From positions 868,001 to 932,000 of the forward strand of contig CP103024.1 in the NCBI GenBank assembly GCA_024752435.1: a stretch of 64,000 nt of DNA, given 5' to 3'. The notes beneath the pieces were generated by a model. It made no database searches. It was not told the origin of the DNA and was given only the letters and a program-made list of their open reading frames with translations. Of the stretch, positions 45,006-56,866 are shown piece after piece (position 1 is the stretch's first letter; every line of letters starts with the position of its first letter). A program made the translations under genes and the position numbers. This DNA comes from Allantophomopsis cytisporea (Eukaryota > Ascomycota > Leotiomycetes > Phacidiales > Phacidiaceae).

Positions 45006-48000
45006 GGTGCTAGCTTGTGACGAGGTAGGTCGTTGACAACAACAGCAGCGACAGCATGAAAATAGAGAAACTAGAACTAGACAGGTTTGGTTTGATGAAG
45101 ATGCAAAAGAGATGTAAACTAAGTTTTGCAACAATCGATTTTCATGACGAAAGTATTTGGTCAAGGTATTTCGCTTTATTTTTGCCTGCTTGCGTGTTCA
45201 TTCAAGGCTCTTGAATGGGATATATTGACCAGCCATGCACTCTGCATTAAGAACAAGGTAGAGAATAGGTGGTTTGCGGTGTAGAATCGCACTTGGGCTG
45301 TTCCTCGGCACAGGACATTCGAGAATACAAGTCGAGTACTTTAATTATATGCCTATAAAGTAACCTGTTTGAACAATGTCTCCGATCACAATACCTACGT
45401 CCCCAGTCTATAAGAGACCTTATACTATGTGTGTATTGTAAGCATCATGTAGTTATTGGTTACCGAGAGATCGTGCATATTTCGTGGATAGCGGGTTGCA
45501 GAACCCGAACTATCCACAGTGAGCAGCATAAATAATTCAGGGGACTGTTTGGAGACAGACAAGGTGGAGGCTGTTGTGGTGTGGAGAATGTTCAGATGAT
45601 TCTTCTCATAGGTCTATCTAGTTGAGGTAACACGGAGTAAGAAGCTCGATGCATAGCTTGATGATGGTCCGAAACTCCGAGCTCCACTGAAAACACAAAT
45701 TCTTAAGCATAACAGAGTCTGCGAGCTGAAGGAGTTCATGCCATGGAGTAAAGTAAAGTGAAGTGAATGGAAATGAAATTCTCCGTATGAGTGTGAAATC
45801 GAGGTGGTGGACGGAATCCGGATTATGAGGTTGCGTGCACAGATATTGAATGTATTCTTCGATACCTCCGCATTGCTGCATAAATATGTCAGCACAGTAA
45901 GAAAAACATACAAACAGCATTTAGACTTATTGCGAATATGAAGAAGCTTAACAATTAGTAGGCTAGCAACCATTATTCATAATTCCGAATATGAACGTGG
46001 CTTTGTCTTTTCCAATACCGATGGAAAACTATATCTGATCTGATAGTTCGTTGTGATTTTATGCATTCGCAGCCCTGACTTCGTTATTAGTATTTTGACT
46101 GAGACTTCCGCTTTGTACAAATGATACTTCCCATATTTTGGGCTTGATGTTCATGTTGGCAAAAGATGAGTAATGCGACCTGACTTTGCCACTCTGTAGG
46201 GGGTTATCTCGCAGGTATGTCGGCGAGAAGGTAGAGAAGGTACAAGCGTATATGAATTACATCGATGTCTATCTAACTTGTTTGGCGAAGCGGGTCTCAG
46301 GCATAGCAATACAGCCTGTGTTGTATATAGGTAAACAAGGAAGTAGATACCGTAGAGTCAAAGAGGGTTCAACAGCGAAATGTCGCATCGGTGATTTAGG
46401 AACGGGCAGATCAACTCCTAGCTTATACCCAGCGAAGTCCAAAAGTATCCGGTTTATCGATATCAGATAGATTAATGCTCAAATCACACCTCACACGTGC
46501 TGGTAACGGTTACGACGCTTCATAACCCTGTTCTCTTGGCAACCTGGTCAGCCTGAACTCCCGAATCGATGTACGTCGAATGCAGTATGGGTATTCGATC
46601 TGTACAAATAAACAGGACATATCTGTGAACGCCACCAATGTTTGTACATACAAGTAGAGGGAATAAGGCGGGGGAAAGCATTTACCCAATTCACTATCAC
46701 TTCTGGTTGCGTGGCCCAAGATGACCCGCACGGCGAGATGCCTGGAATCTTTGTGTACAAGCAAGGTACGTAGGTAGTAGGTACACAGTAAGGTGTTGGC
46801 TGTATCGTGTACCGACGGAGGACTGCCTTTGCATAGGCACAACTCCCCGGTAACCGAGCAGATGAATTTCCTATGCATGGCTGGGGCTTCCAACGTTTCA
46901 TCCGCCGCAGTTGTGTATGCGCCATATATGATTGGATGGTGCTCCGGCAACGGTTTTGTAGAGTCTATGATGAAGAAATATGATCTCTCAGAACGCACGC
47001 ATGCCAGAACGAGGCAACGACAAGTGGAAGGACTTCTGATCAGCCTACTTGGAACTAGGTATGATGAGAGGTCGTTATATATCATATCACAGTGGGCCTT
47101 TTCACACTCAAAGTCAGTACTGGTCGTTTCTAGGCCCAAGCGTGAGATGAAGATCAGTTTTCTTAGCTCCCGTCAACGACGAATCGCAGAGAAATTTCTT
47201 CCATGATCCGCAGGTAACTTATTCTGTCTTCTATGAGACGTGGAGCATCTGTTCAAACAAGACTCTACTATGTAGGCACGGGAGGTACGATGCTCCGGTA
47301 CGAGCCCGGTTGCAGAGGTGTCAGAAACGCACATGGTTTCTATTGCTTGATGGAATACCTATCGTGTACAGATCAGCAGCATTAGAAACGCTGAGGCTTG
47401 CGCAGTTCGGTCGGCGGTTTCAATGACATAGCGACGAGAGCAGTTTATGCCTTATTTCTTTACATCTCAATCGCAACTCCGAACACGAAATTCCACGATC
47501 TGTAGCACAATTGCATCAGCCCTCCTCCTCTCACGACAGACTGGCGTCTGACTACTCGCATTCGTATCGACGGATCATTCTCTCCCATCTAAAGTGCTTG
47601 CATCACGTCACATGTCTTCGTGACCACTGACGACGCGACCTGAACGCATTACACCATCAATGACTCTTACACTAAATAAGTTCAAACGCCGTCCATCGAT
47701 CGAGCAGGGTCCTAACACTTAGTTCTCTGCCGCCATGAGATCCAGGAACGCTCGATTGCGGGGTATGCTCTCCGGAATCATTGTTTGCTTTGGTATCGAT
47801 GTCAGTGTGGGGTGAGTAAACACAGTAAAGTAAATCAAAAGCAAATGACATTCATTGTCAGTTGTGGGCGATGCTCAATTGATATTTTACATGGGCGATG
47901 AGGTATGTTTATGAAGGTCGAGTATTCGCTTCACCCTTCATTTTCTCTTCTTTTCACCTGATTTGTATTTATCTCGAAGTCGAATTCCGACTATTCACGT

Positions 48001-48197
48001 ATACATGAACAATTCTACTATGCACACCACCACACAGGCTTGCGAAGGTATCTGCTGAGCTGCTTGCGGAGCTCGATTGAGATCTCATCAAATCGATATG
48101 CCGTTCAATGATGGCATTTCCTCTCGAGGCTCCACTATACTAGCGCTTGGCGTTCATACTCCGATTTTGGCTCTAACTTAGCAACAACCTCTAATAG
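45006..48197. other. Spacer without recognisable gene
   Basis: About 3.2 kb. A 209-codon minus-strand frame (46510-47139) and a 137-codon plus-strand frame (46793-47206) overlap each other and neither has a domain or splice partners. Sequence from about 47700 on may belong to the decayed gene described next. Confidence 0.5.
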
Positions 48198-48433
48198 ATC
48201 TGCCAAACTCTCTTATTCCCTGGTGACATTTTTTGGCTTCGATCTACCCGACTTGTCATAAAGAACACGCTCTACGATCAAGGCTTTCGCTTGTATTACG
48301 AGATCTGCCTCAGTTTCTACAAGGGTGACATCAAGACCATCTGCAAGGAATACCTCTAGGAGTACTGGAGTTGACTGTGGATATCGTTGATCTCAAAGCC
48401 TTTGCTAACCTCAACTACTGCATGGCTTCCTTT
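48198..48433 (+). pseudogene. Relic of an unidentified protein-coding gene, frameshifted
   Basis: Two adjacent blocks look coding but lie in different frames. Block one (48198-48359) reads with FWLRSTRLVIKNTLYDQGF and YYEICLSFYKGDIKTICKEY before a TAG. Block two begins at about 48356 in another frame and reads LGVLELTVDIVDLKAFANL up to a possible GTAAGT donor at 48434. The composition (periodic hydrophobic and charged residues) is unlike the random frames around it. The style recalls fungal F-box or 2EXR-type hypothetical proteins, but I cannot name a family. An unrecognised intron or a sequencing indel would be the alternatives to a true frameshift. Confidence 0.4.
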
Positions 48434-48872
48434 GTAAGTGCCCCTCCTGCCTTTCCTTTTCTGTGTCCACATGGCGTTATCCCCTACCCACTGCCTTTCT
48501 CGTCATTCGATAAGATGCCAGAAGCTGGGGCACTTGCAGCACCAGTTGCTGGTACCCGTTCCTGCATGGGACTATGTCGTGGTGCCACGATAGTCAGATC
48601 GATCAGATCTTAGACACCGCCTTCGAAATTGCCTTACATCATGACTTCTTTCCTCGTCGTTACTATGGTTACATCAAATCTAAAGCTCCGTACATAGCAA
48701 GTGCAAAAGCAAAGACGTGAGCTCGAAAGTCTATATAAACTCATAGCATCCCCCAAGGAAAACATTATTCTTTCATCACAGCTCACTTGCACTTCTCTAT
48801 TACAACTCAATCCATTTCTTCAATAAAAACAACAACCAATAAACAACCAACCAACCACCAAAAACCTTCAAC

Positions 48873-49239
48873 ATGTCTGACTACAAGCCAACCGGTATAG
48901 TTCACATCCTATTAACTGCAAATCATGTTCATATCTAACACATCTCAGAGCACGACGGCCTCAAGCAGGACGGAACCCCAGACAAGCGCGTCGGAACCGG
49001 AGGTAAGCTTCTCACAACTCTCCCACACAAACAAACGAACAGAATCTTAACACAACCCAGAGTTTGCCCACGGCAAGGTTGACCCACACGCCGCTGGACA
49101 CGAGGGTGGAAAGACCGGCGGTTCTACTGGAGGACAGACCTCTGGCAACTCCGGCAGCTCTGGTGATGACTACAAGCCTACTGAGCATGATGGTCTCCGC
49201 AAGGACGGTCAGCCTGATGGTCGTGTCAAGGGTAACTAG
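48873..49239 (+). CDS. Small hydrophilic protein with repeated DYKPTEHDGL motif
   Basis: Model: 48873..48894, 48949..49002, 49061..49239, 84 residues. The protein is extremely hydrophilic, rich in Gly, Asp, Lys and His, with no Cys and no hydrophobic core. It has an internal duplication: DYKPTEHDGLKQDGTPD at residues 3-19 (after splicing) and DYKPTEHDGLRKDGQPD near the C-terminus. Between them is EFAHGKVDPHAAGHEGGKTGG, a pattern seen in stress-induced, LEA-like small proteins. The leader is A/C-rich with CAACCAACCAACC just before a good ATCAACATG-type context, as in highly expressed fungal genes. I do not know a name for it; a desiccation or stress role is only an inference. A further splice at 49229 would replace the last two residues by a longer tail and cannot be excluded. 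Confidence 0.75.
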
Positions 49240-50108
49240 ATTGGCTGTTGAGCTGTGAGTTACCTTAATGAGTTATGGTTATGCAGATGAGGGCTGGGGA
49301 ATAGGAACTGGAATAATGAATTCAATTATTTAAAAACTTATCTTATGGCGTATGTGATTGACATGACACCAACGGTGCTACCTAGCAGCGATCTAGGAAC
49401 CATGACTTGGAAGAAGGTTATTTGCCGTCGCCTCCTTGATTTGTTTGTGCCGTATATTGGTGACATTGTGAAAAGCTATCTCGGGTCTTGAAATGAACGT
49501 GGTAAGAACATTCGATAATCCGCTTAGTTTCGACTAGTGTTTTCATACGAGGCCGTTGATGAAAGGTCATAGAGACACTTTCAAGTACACGGGAGGTGCC
49601 AGATCATATGTGGTAAGTGACAATACAGAAGCGATTTTAGAATTTTACTGTCAACCAACGACTGTTGGACACCTCGCGACGTTTTTTTTTTTCTGGCTTA
49701 TTGAATAAGTGCAAACAGTGATTGAAATTTCTAAGAGCGGGGCCCTTCAACCAGAAAGCATGCCATAATTTCTGCATAGAGGGATGTTTTGCAACAAAAG
49801 AGTAGGTGTCGACTTATAGGCGATCAAAGTCGTCATCTCAACTTATGTCATTGGTCAGTTGGCTATCGACAGTCACTTCGTCATCTGTGTTGATAGAGAG
49901 ATACACGATGAGGACTATTCTGCTTGCTCTTCTATTGGTATCGATTTGGAAACCGAGTTTATTCATTGAGTCACATTACAACTCTTGTTGCAAGTTATCC
50001 TCTCAGATGGCCTTGAGAAAGGAGAAAAATACACTCTTGACTGAAAGTTAAAATGCAATACACAATTACACTTAACATCAACAAAGCAGAAACAAAGATT
50101 GGTTCGAA
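49240..50108. other. Convergent spacer
   Basis: About 870 bp of AT-rich 3' flanks of the small repeat protein and the dioxygenase. Nothing recognised. Confidence 0.6.
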
Positions 50109-51173
50109 TTAAAGGTTATCATCAGGCTTCCACAGATTCATCCATCTCTCGTCAAGACTCATTCCCTTGCCATAAAACCTCAAATCAGTACTCAGTCTGA
50201 TTCTTTCGTTCTTGTCAGAATTCATGGCTGCACAATGAATCATATAAGGATCATGAAAAACAACATCCCCAGCCTCATAATTAGCAACCAACCATTTCTT
50301 TCCCTTGCCCACATCCTTTCCGAATTCGTCTGCGTTCTGAGACAAAGCGCCACCAGCCATCATGTTAGAATTAAAAGCACTGATTCTCTGATCCTCACTG
50401 AACTCCTTCGCCCTTTCCATAAAGTCCATCTCCATATCTCTCCCAAGCTGACTGGAGCCTTCGAGATACATCAACCCGCCACCATCGGCAGCAACGTCCC
50501 CTAGAGGCACCCAAGCAGTAAGAAACTCATCTCTAGGGTTTCCAGCTCGCAGATAGATTTGATCGTAGTGAATACCTGTACTGTGACCTCCTGGGACCGA
50601 ATGACGAAGCATCGTTCTCTCCAACAGTATGTCATCTTTCCAGCTCATGAAGGCTTTCACGAAGTTCCTGAGCTGAGGATTCTTCAGGAAAGCAAGATAC
50701 TCAGGGGTGGAATGAGCACCGATAATCTTCTGGTGGAGCTCTGGATGCTTTCCTAGATCAACAGCACCGATTCCTAGGTGGTCTTCCGCTTTGTCGTGCG
50801 AGTTGAAGATACCATCACGTGGAGATGTGCCGGGTTCCAGAATCCCAGTGTCTTGCATGTGTGAGAAGTAACTGATGTCATTAGTATGTGTTTTTGAATT
50901 ACATATCTCTTCAATGGGCCCTTACTGTTCTCTCATGTCGAGAACGTCTTTGCGAGGTATCAGTCCTTTGACGAAGATGTAGCCATCCTGACGAAAGCGG
51001 GATCGTAGCTCATCAAGGGATAATGTTGCTGGTGACTCTTTCATCCAAGAGATTGAGACGGGCTCTACCTCCGGACCGTAGTTAGACCTGAGCTTTGGGA
51101 TCTCATGCAGTGGTTCGAAATGCTGTTCGAAAGCATAACTCAACTGAGGATTTGAGTGAACTGCGGCAGTCAT
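50109..51173 (-). CDS. PhyH-family Fe(II)/2-oxoglutarate dioxygenase
   Basis: Model: complement(50109..50871, 50926..51173), 336 residues, with one 54-nt intron (GTAAGG donor, TACTAAT branch). The open frame continues upstream, but its first ATG is at 51173 (MTAAVHSN). An N-terminal FRQDGYIFVKGLIP segment opens the phytanoyl-CoA dioxygenase fold. Metal ligands are H184 and D186 in the GIHYDQIYLR motif and H295 in YMIHCAAMN. R306, eleven residues later, is placed to bind 2-oxoglutarate. The DGGGLMYLEGSSQ segment before the second ligand is also typical. Members hydroxylate lipids, amino acids or secondary metabolites; the substrate cannot be read from sequence. There is no SKL-type ending, so it is probably not the peroxisomal phytanoyl-CoA enzyme. 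It diverges from a Zn2Cys6 regulator, which may control it. Confidence 0.92.
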
Positions 51174-51765
51174 TTCGCGATATCTCAAAATAACGTTTAT
51201 GGAAACAACCCGAATATATTCAATATTCCCGGAGCGATTTTTCTTGAAACCTCAAATTTATGCAACAAAGCCAGAAATATGAACCTTAAGACGTCTTGTT
51301 AGTATACAGAAAATACAATGTCTTAAGGAGATTTCGCAATACTTATACTTAATCGAGGAGAACCGTGTGATGTATTTCTACCACTATGCTGCCTCATCGT
51401 GCTTCTTAGTATGTCATCCTACACGATGTCGTGGCTGGTGTGGGAACTGACGATGTGGAGTACGGAAAAGTTTACTCGTCTAGTAACGCGGGGTAATAGA
51501 TCCCGAGAATTTAGCTTTGCCCCTCCGGAGATCATAGCCACTTATGCGTGCGAAGCTAAAATCCCCGGATACATAAAAGCCTGGCATATCCTGTACATTG
51601 GAGCGCGTGTAACTTTTTATCTCTCATGCTATTCATAGGATATGGAACCAATCAACGACCGTAATTAGACTCGTTGGCCTCTTTCGTTGTTTATTCCTTT
51701 ATTTGGCATTTCTGGCAACAAGCTATGTCTAACAAATAAGGACTACTGAAAAGGCAGATTTTGTG
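51174..51765. promoter_or_regulatory. Divergent promoter between dioxygenase and Zn2Cys6 regulator
   Basis: 592 bp between two divergent start codons. It is AT-rich and includes inverted CGG/CCG-type words near 51481-51570 (GTAACGCGGGGT, CCCCTCCGGAG, CCCCGG) that could serve as sites for a zinc-cluster factor. No exact paired CGG site was established. Confidence 0.35.
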
Positions 51766-54062
51766 ATGGCTCCTGGTGCCAAAAGCGGATGGTAAATAAT
51801 TCCAATTTGCGTTCTGACAAGCAGGTCACATCGTTCTGATATGAATGCTACAGCAAAATCTGCCATCTCAGACACCTGAAGTGTGAGCGGGACTACAAAA
51901 CAATTTCTTACTTTAATTTAAACTGACGTTCCCCTACAACAGGCGATCTGGTAAGGCCTGTTTGCGGCAACTGTACCCGTTCGAGACGAGAGTGCACTTG
52001 GTATAGCAATTATCAATTTCAACATGATAACAATCCCTCTATAATAACCGATGGAAGAGCTCAGTGCGAGAAGTTCCCGGATGATCAGCTCTGGCTTCCA
52101 CTGCCACGTAAAGGTATTAACGATCAACACCCTAAATTCTGGACAATCTAATTTAAGTAGTCGTCTTTATTGATGAGAGTGATAGCCTTCGACTGATCTA
52201 CAATACTGCGACTATTGAAGAAGATACGGCTCACAGGACTGACGACAGTCATTTTCAATCAGAAGCACCGGAGATTTCACAGTCCGAAAGTGGTTTGATA
52301 TTACAGGCTCCGCCATCTCTGTTTAATCCTCTTTTTCAAGTGCCTGCTTATCCTTACGAAAGCCCTTGCAGATTCTATTGTACTTGCCTGGACAAAGTCC
52401 CTTCCATTCTTGAGAAGTCTCATGAAGATTCTGGACTAAGTATCTCTGACGCCACATGGCCTCATGGAGATCTTATAGATACCCTACTTGAAGGTATTGA
52501 AGCTTTCAGGAGCACCCCTAACAGATCACAAGACAATTCCAGAATAGAGCCGGCTTTGGTTTTCACGGATCAACAAGAAGCCTACCTTTTGCGTTATTTC
52601 ATTGATGTTCTATCTTCTTGGGTATGCTTGAAAATATCTGTTGACTTTATCAAAAGCTGATGAGCATCGATAGTTTGACTTGTGCGATAATCATAAGCAT
52701 TTTGCAATTGTTGCTCCTCGCCGTGCTCTGTCAAATCCTACGCTGTTGAACTCGATATGTGCAGTTTCTGCGCGGCACTTGAGTCGGGTGGGAAATTATG
52801 ACACATATATAGCAGACAACTATTATCAGTTATGCCTTGAGACGTTGATACCTGCGCTTGATGATCCAGCAGCCTTGAAGGACGAAACTTTATTTGCCGC
52901 TACAGTGATACTGAGACTATACGAGGAGCTCAATGGTTCGTTATATATGATTCCAGCTTTTGCAATGATGTTTATTGATTTATCATTCTAGTGTCCCTTG
53001 TTGGGATTGATCCTGAGAGTCACCTTTTAGGGGCACAGGTTCTCCTAAATGCTCAAAAATACACTGAAATGAGTAGTGGACTTCGGCAAGCTGCCTTCTG
53101 GGTTGCTTTACGCCAGGTGATTTCACGGCTGACCACAATCTTAGAGTTGGCTAATGATTTCTAGGAAATCAACATTGCTCTCACCTCAGAGAGACCAATT
53201 CAAGTGAACCTTAAGCAATGCAATGTTGACCTTTCTTTCTCGCCAGGTACTGAAGGAACCTGGGCATACCGAAGTGTTATTCATTGTGCTTCAGTGCTTC
53301 AGTTCTGCTTTAGTAGCGAGGATCAAAGCCTGGAGAGATGGAGGCAGCTGGTGGAGTATCATCTCAAGTGGATGCGCTTCAAGCCCCGTTCATTCGAACC
53401 TTTGTATCGTCACAACAACGCAGTGTCAAAAATTCCGGAAGTTTTGTACATGGCGGATGTCCATGGTCAGTATACAAGTCACCACAAGTTATTGGAATTG
53501 CTCTGACTGTTATCAATAGTTACCGCAGCCCAACATCATACTCTTGCCAGGATTCTTCTCACAGCCTATAATCCCTGCATACCAAGGATTGGTTTGGATA
53601 TGCGGTTTGCACAAATGTCGTCGATTGTGAGTACTTGCTCATTCACAGGAATTAGGTTGTACCCTAATTGCATCACAGGAAATCAAAAGCCATGTATATG
53701 AGACAATCGGGACCGCACGTTCAAATCCAAAGACAGCGTCAGCGCTATTCACTTGTTGCATTGCCATCCTCTCTTGTAAGTCGCCTATTTTCTGTTTCTG
53801 ATTGGAGGCGACTTGAGACCCTACGGTGCATGAGTATGGACCTGTAGGTTTGACAATCAAGCACAAAATCTCACAACGCGCGCAATTGCAATTTCCATGA
53901 CTAATGTTCTTCGTGTTGGCAGGTAGATCACATTTCACCGACTCGAATGAACAGAACCTGTTACTTGGCATTCTCCAAAGGACTGAAAAAGAACATGGAT
54001 GGACAACGAGAAACATGCAAAAGATTCTGAGAGATGGATGGCACTTTGAAGAATTGTCATAA
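51766..54062 (+). CDS. Zn2Cys6 transcription factor with fungal-specific (ARCA-like) domain
   Basis: Model of ten exons: 51766..51791, 51854..51882, 51943..52113, 52161..52621, 52674..52935, 52992..53116, 53165..53465, 53520..53626, 53679..53775, 53923..54062, giving 572 residues with all phases consistent. Only after splicing does a perfect zinc cluster appear: GCKICHLRHLKCDLVRPV followed by CGNCTRSRRECTW, with ligands C9, C12, C19, C26, C29 and C36. Both early introns interrupt Cys codons. The remaining 400 residues match the fungal-specific TF domain 2 pattern: AYLLRYFIDVLSSWFDLCD, then LNSICAVSARHL, a Leu/Tyr-rich helical core, HHTLARILLTAYNP and a terminal GILQRTEKEHGW. Proteins of this kind bind CGG-containing DNA and control catabolic or secondary pathways. 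Its head-to-head dioxygenase neighbour is a plausible target. Confidence 0.9.
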
Positions 54063-54881
54063 TGATACCACCTAAAAACACTTCTTCCGCTCTACAGAGG
54101 ATCAGAGATCAACCTAACCAATAGATCATTGCAGAATCGTTGACTTAGGAAAATAATCGCAAGTCTGAAACCTGTCTGAGATCTAACAACCGAGGCGGAC
54201 GGATGTGGTGAGCTATAGAGAAAAGCACGTCACACGGATCTGATTAGCGGTTAATTCAAGTAAATCTCAACGCCACAACCACTTGTTACTTCTGATTCGT
54301 TTTGGAGCTCCATCCAATACGCTGTTTTCCAGGAACATTCTCATATGAAAATTCTAAGAGTGAAAATAATGGTAGAATCCTTCTCGGTACGGACCGAGTC
54401 CGCTCCCTTCGACACCAACAATTCCGCTTCCGCTCCGCACGTTCCACATGCTTCTTTCCACCCCTGACAGGCCCCACAACTCGTCGTCCCCACACCGCCT
54501 TCAAACAAAATTTATGAACATCAAAAGATGCACAAACGTAGATTGGCTTTTAGCAGGGGGGCTTTGGTGCGTTCAGCGCCCCAAATTTCACTGATCTGAG
54601 ACTTTTTCCCGGTAAGGCGATGGGATGTCCAAGGCTTTCGCCAGGCTCGTCGTGGAAAATAGCTTGTCCAAAAGCTTCACGTAAAGCTCTTGGAGATCTG
54701 CATTCGAGTAGTGCAGTGCCTCGCGCTCGAACCACATATTGCCTGCTAAGCGGATGTCACTACCAAAAGAATGTCTCATATGCCTTCCCAGGTTCGTAAA
54801 AGAGACTTTGGAGCCCGTAAGAGACTTCTTTTTCTGCAACTCTTCAATTTTGCTTTTTGATCTCCATTGATATCAAAGATC
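54063..54881. other. Spacer with an unsupported minus-strand frame
   Basis: About 820 bp. A minus-strand frame of 83 codons (54588-54839) reads partly like protein (LQELYVKLLDKLF) but has no ATG near its start and ends 42 bp from the bestrophin start. It could be the last exon of a small gene or chance. Otherwise this is promoter sequence. Confidence 0.45.
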
Positions 54882-56585
54882 ATGGCTTCAGGATCGGCTC
54901 AGAAGAAGGGACAGGCGGCGCAGGTCACCCCAACTACCCCTTTATTGCAGAAGACACCAAATTCTCAGAATGGAAATGGGAACAGCCGAGTTGCGTCGCA
55001 GGCAACCACTGTGAATGGCAGAGCCTCCATATCGAGTAACTCCAGCAGAGGAAGCTTTTGGGACAAGGTCGAGGCAGATATCGACAGTTACTTTGTAAGT
55101 CACTTCACAGTCTTATAGGAGCTTGACTGACGATATCAAAGATCGGTCCACGTGACCTAGATGACTATTCCAATCTTCCGTACTGGATGAGAGTTCGGAA
55201 CAGTGTCTTGCCTAAGATGATCGTTCCATTGCTATGTGTTGGTCTCTGGTCAGCACTTATCACCTGTGTTTCTATGTGGTACCGAGACCGTAAGTTTTCC
55301 TTAGTTCCGTACTGATCTATATCTTCAATGAAGCTAAAATTACCCTTCAGTTGCTATTTCTTCTCTGCTTCTCAATATCCTTGGTTTCGTAGTTGCTTTG
55401 GCTCTTTCGTTCCGCAGTACTACAGCATATGAGAGGTATGTATTCTCTGAAATTTAATCCCTCTGAAATCCCCCAAGAATTCAGCGCCTAACCTTGCTTC
55501 AGATATGGTGACGGAAGAAAAGTTTGGACAGCGTTAACTCTCCAATCCCGTAATATGGCTCGAGTAATCTGGCTACACACTGAGGAGCGTGAAGGAGAAC
55601 TGGGCAAGCAAGATATCCTTTCCAAGCTGTATGTTCCCTTCTTTCCATCGTTGCTAGTGGCAGACAACTAACAACGTAAAGCACTGCCATCAACATGATT
55701 CTCTCATTTGCAGTTGCATTGAAGCATCGTCTGCGGTTTGAGCCTCACACTCAATATGAAGATATGAAGGATCTCATTGGCAATCTTCACACTTTTGCCC
55801 ACGAAGCTTTCGATAACGATATGCCATTGAATGAGAAGAAGTCCATCTTTACTAGAGTGGGAGAGTTTCTTGACATTCCTTTCGCCATGTCTAACCCAAG
55901 GAGAATGCTTAACCGCTCCAAGAAGCCAGTTGGAAACTTACCATTGGAGATTTTGAACCACCTCTCCATATGGGCTCAGACCGCAATCAAGCAGGGTCTT
56001 CTTGAACTTCCAATGGCTCAGAGTACCGTCCGTAAGTATCCCACCTCACATTAAACGATAAGACTCAAGCTAACATTCCTCTCCCTAGTCAATGGTATCA
56101 ACTCCCTGACGGAATGCATGGGAGACGCTGAGCGCGTGTTGAACACACCACTCCCAATGGCGTACAACATCGCCTTCTCACAAATCACCATGATCTATGT
56201 CTACATTCTTCCCTTCCAACTCCTCGACACCCTTGGCTGGGTCACAATTCCAGGAACTATGGTTGCAGCCTACATCATCCTCGGTATTTCCACCATTGGC
56301 AATGAATTGGAAAACCCCTTCGGACTTGATGTCAACGACCTTCCTCTCGACTCTTTCTGCCAGGAGTTGTCCGCCGAGTTGAACATGATTACTAGCACCC
56401 CATCGCCGAGTGTCAATGACTTCATGGTAAGTGACACCAATATGGTTCTTCATCCTATCTCGAAGAGTGGATACAACGATTGGACAAAGCGAAGTGTGGA
56501 TGACATTCGCAGTGCGCTGAAGGCAAAGAGCATGCTCTCGGGTCGCAAGACACCGAAGCAACCTCTTGGTATGAAGGGTGTTTAG
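54882..56585 (+). CDS. Bestrophin-like (RFP-TM) anion channel protein
   Basis: Model: 54882..55094, 55142..55289, 55351..55435, 55503..55628, 55682..56031, 56089..56585, 472 residues from six exons. A Gln/Ser/Asn-rich N-terminus (1-60) precedes the family core. Helices include MIVPLLCVGLWSALITCVSMW, then LNILGFVVALALSFRSTTAYERY, a landmark for the fungal bestrophin-type group, and MIYVYILPFQLLDTLGWVTIP with a following GISTIGNELENPFG motif. The last element, an acidic ENPFG..NDLPLD stretch, corresponds to the calcium-clasp-like region of bestrophins. These proteins are chloride or other anion channels in membranes of fungi, plants and animals. Predicted location is an internal or plasma membrane. 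It converges with the RTA1 gene, with only 281 bp between stops. Confidence 0.93.
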
Positions 56586-56866
56586 CGGCTTAGACAGCCG
56601 CTGATTTATGTGTTGTCAAGAGATAATGGGCTGTTTTTAACGACGTAGCGTTTGCGTAAGATTCATGTTGAAGAATCCGCAGGCTGGGAAAAGTCATGAG
56701 ACTCAGTGGAGATTAAGTGCTGTGTTTTCTGAGATTTGGATATCATTCATATTTGTTATCTAGTCTAATCTTTGAAATAACCACATGTGCTCTCTCCAAA
56801 TATCTACCTCTAACTGTGCTATTACCCTTGCGCCCTTGAAACCACTTCCTGAAATCTCTATATACC

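Noticed and set aside
46510..47139. 209-codon minus-strand open frame
   Set aside because: No recognisable motif, no splice partners, and a comparable frame overlaps on the other strand.
54588..54839. 83-codon minus-strand frame next to the bestrophin gene
   Set aside because: No ATG at its start and no family; kept only as a remark on the spacer.
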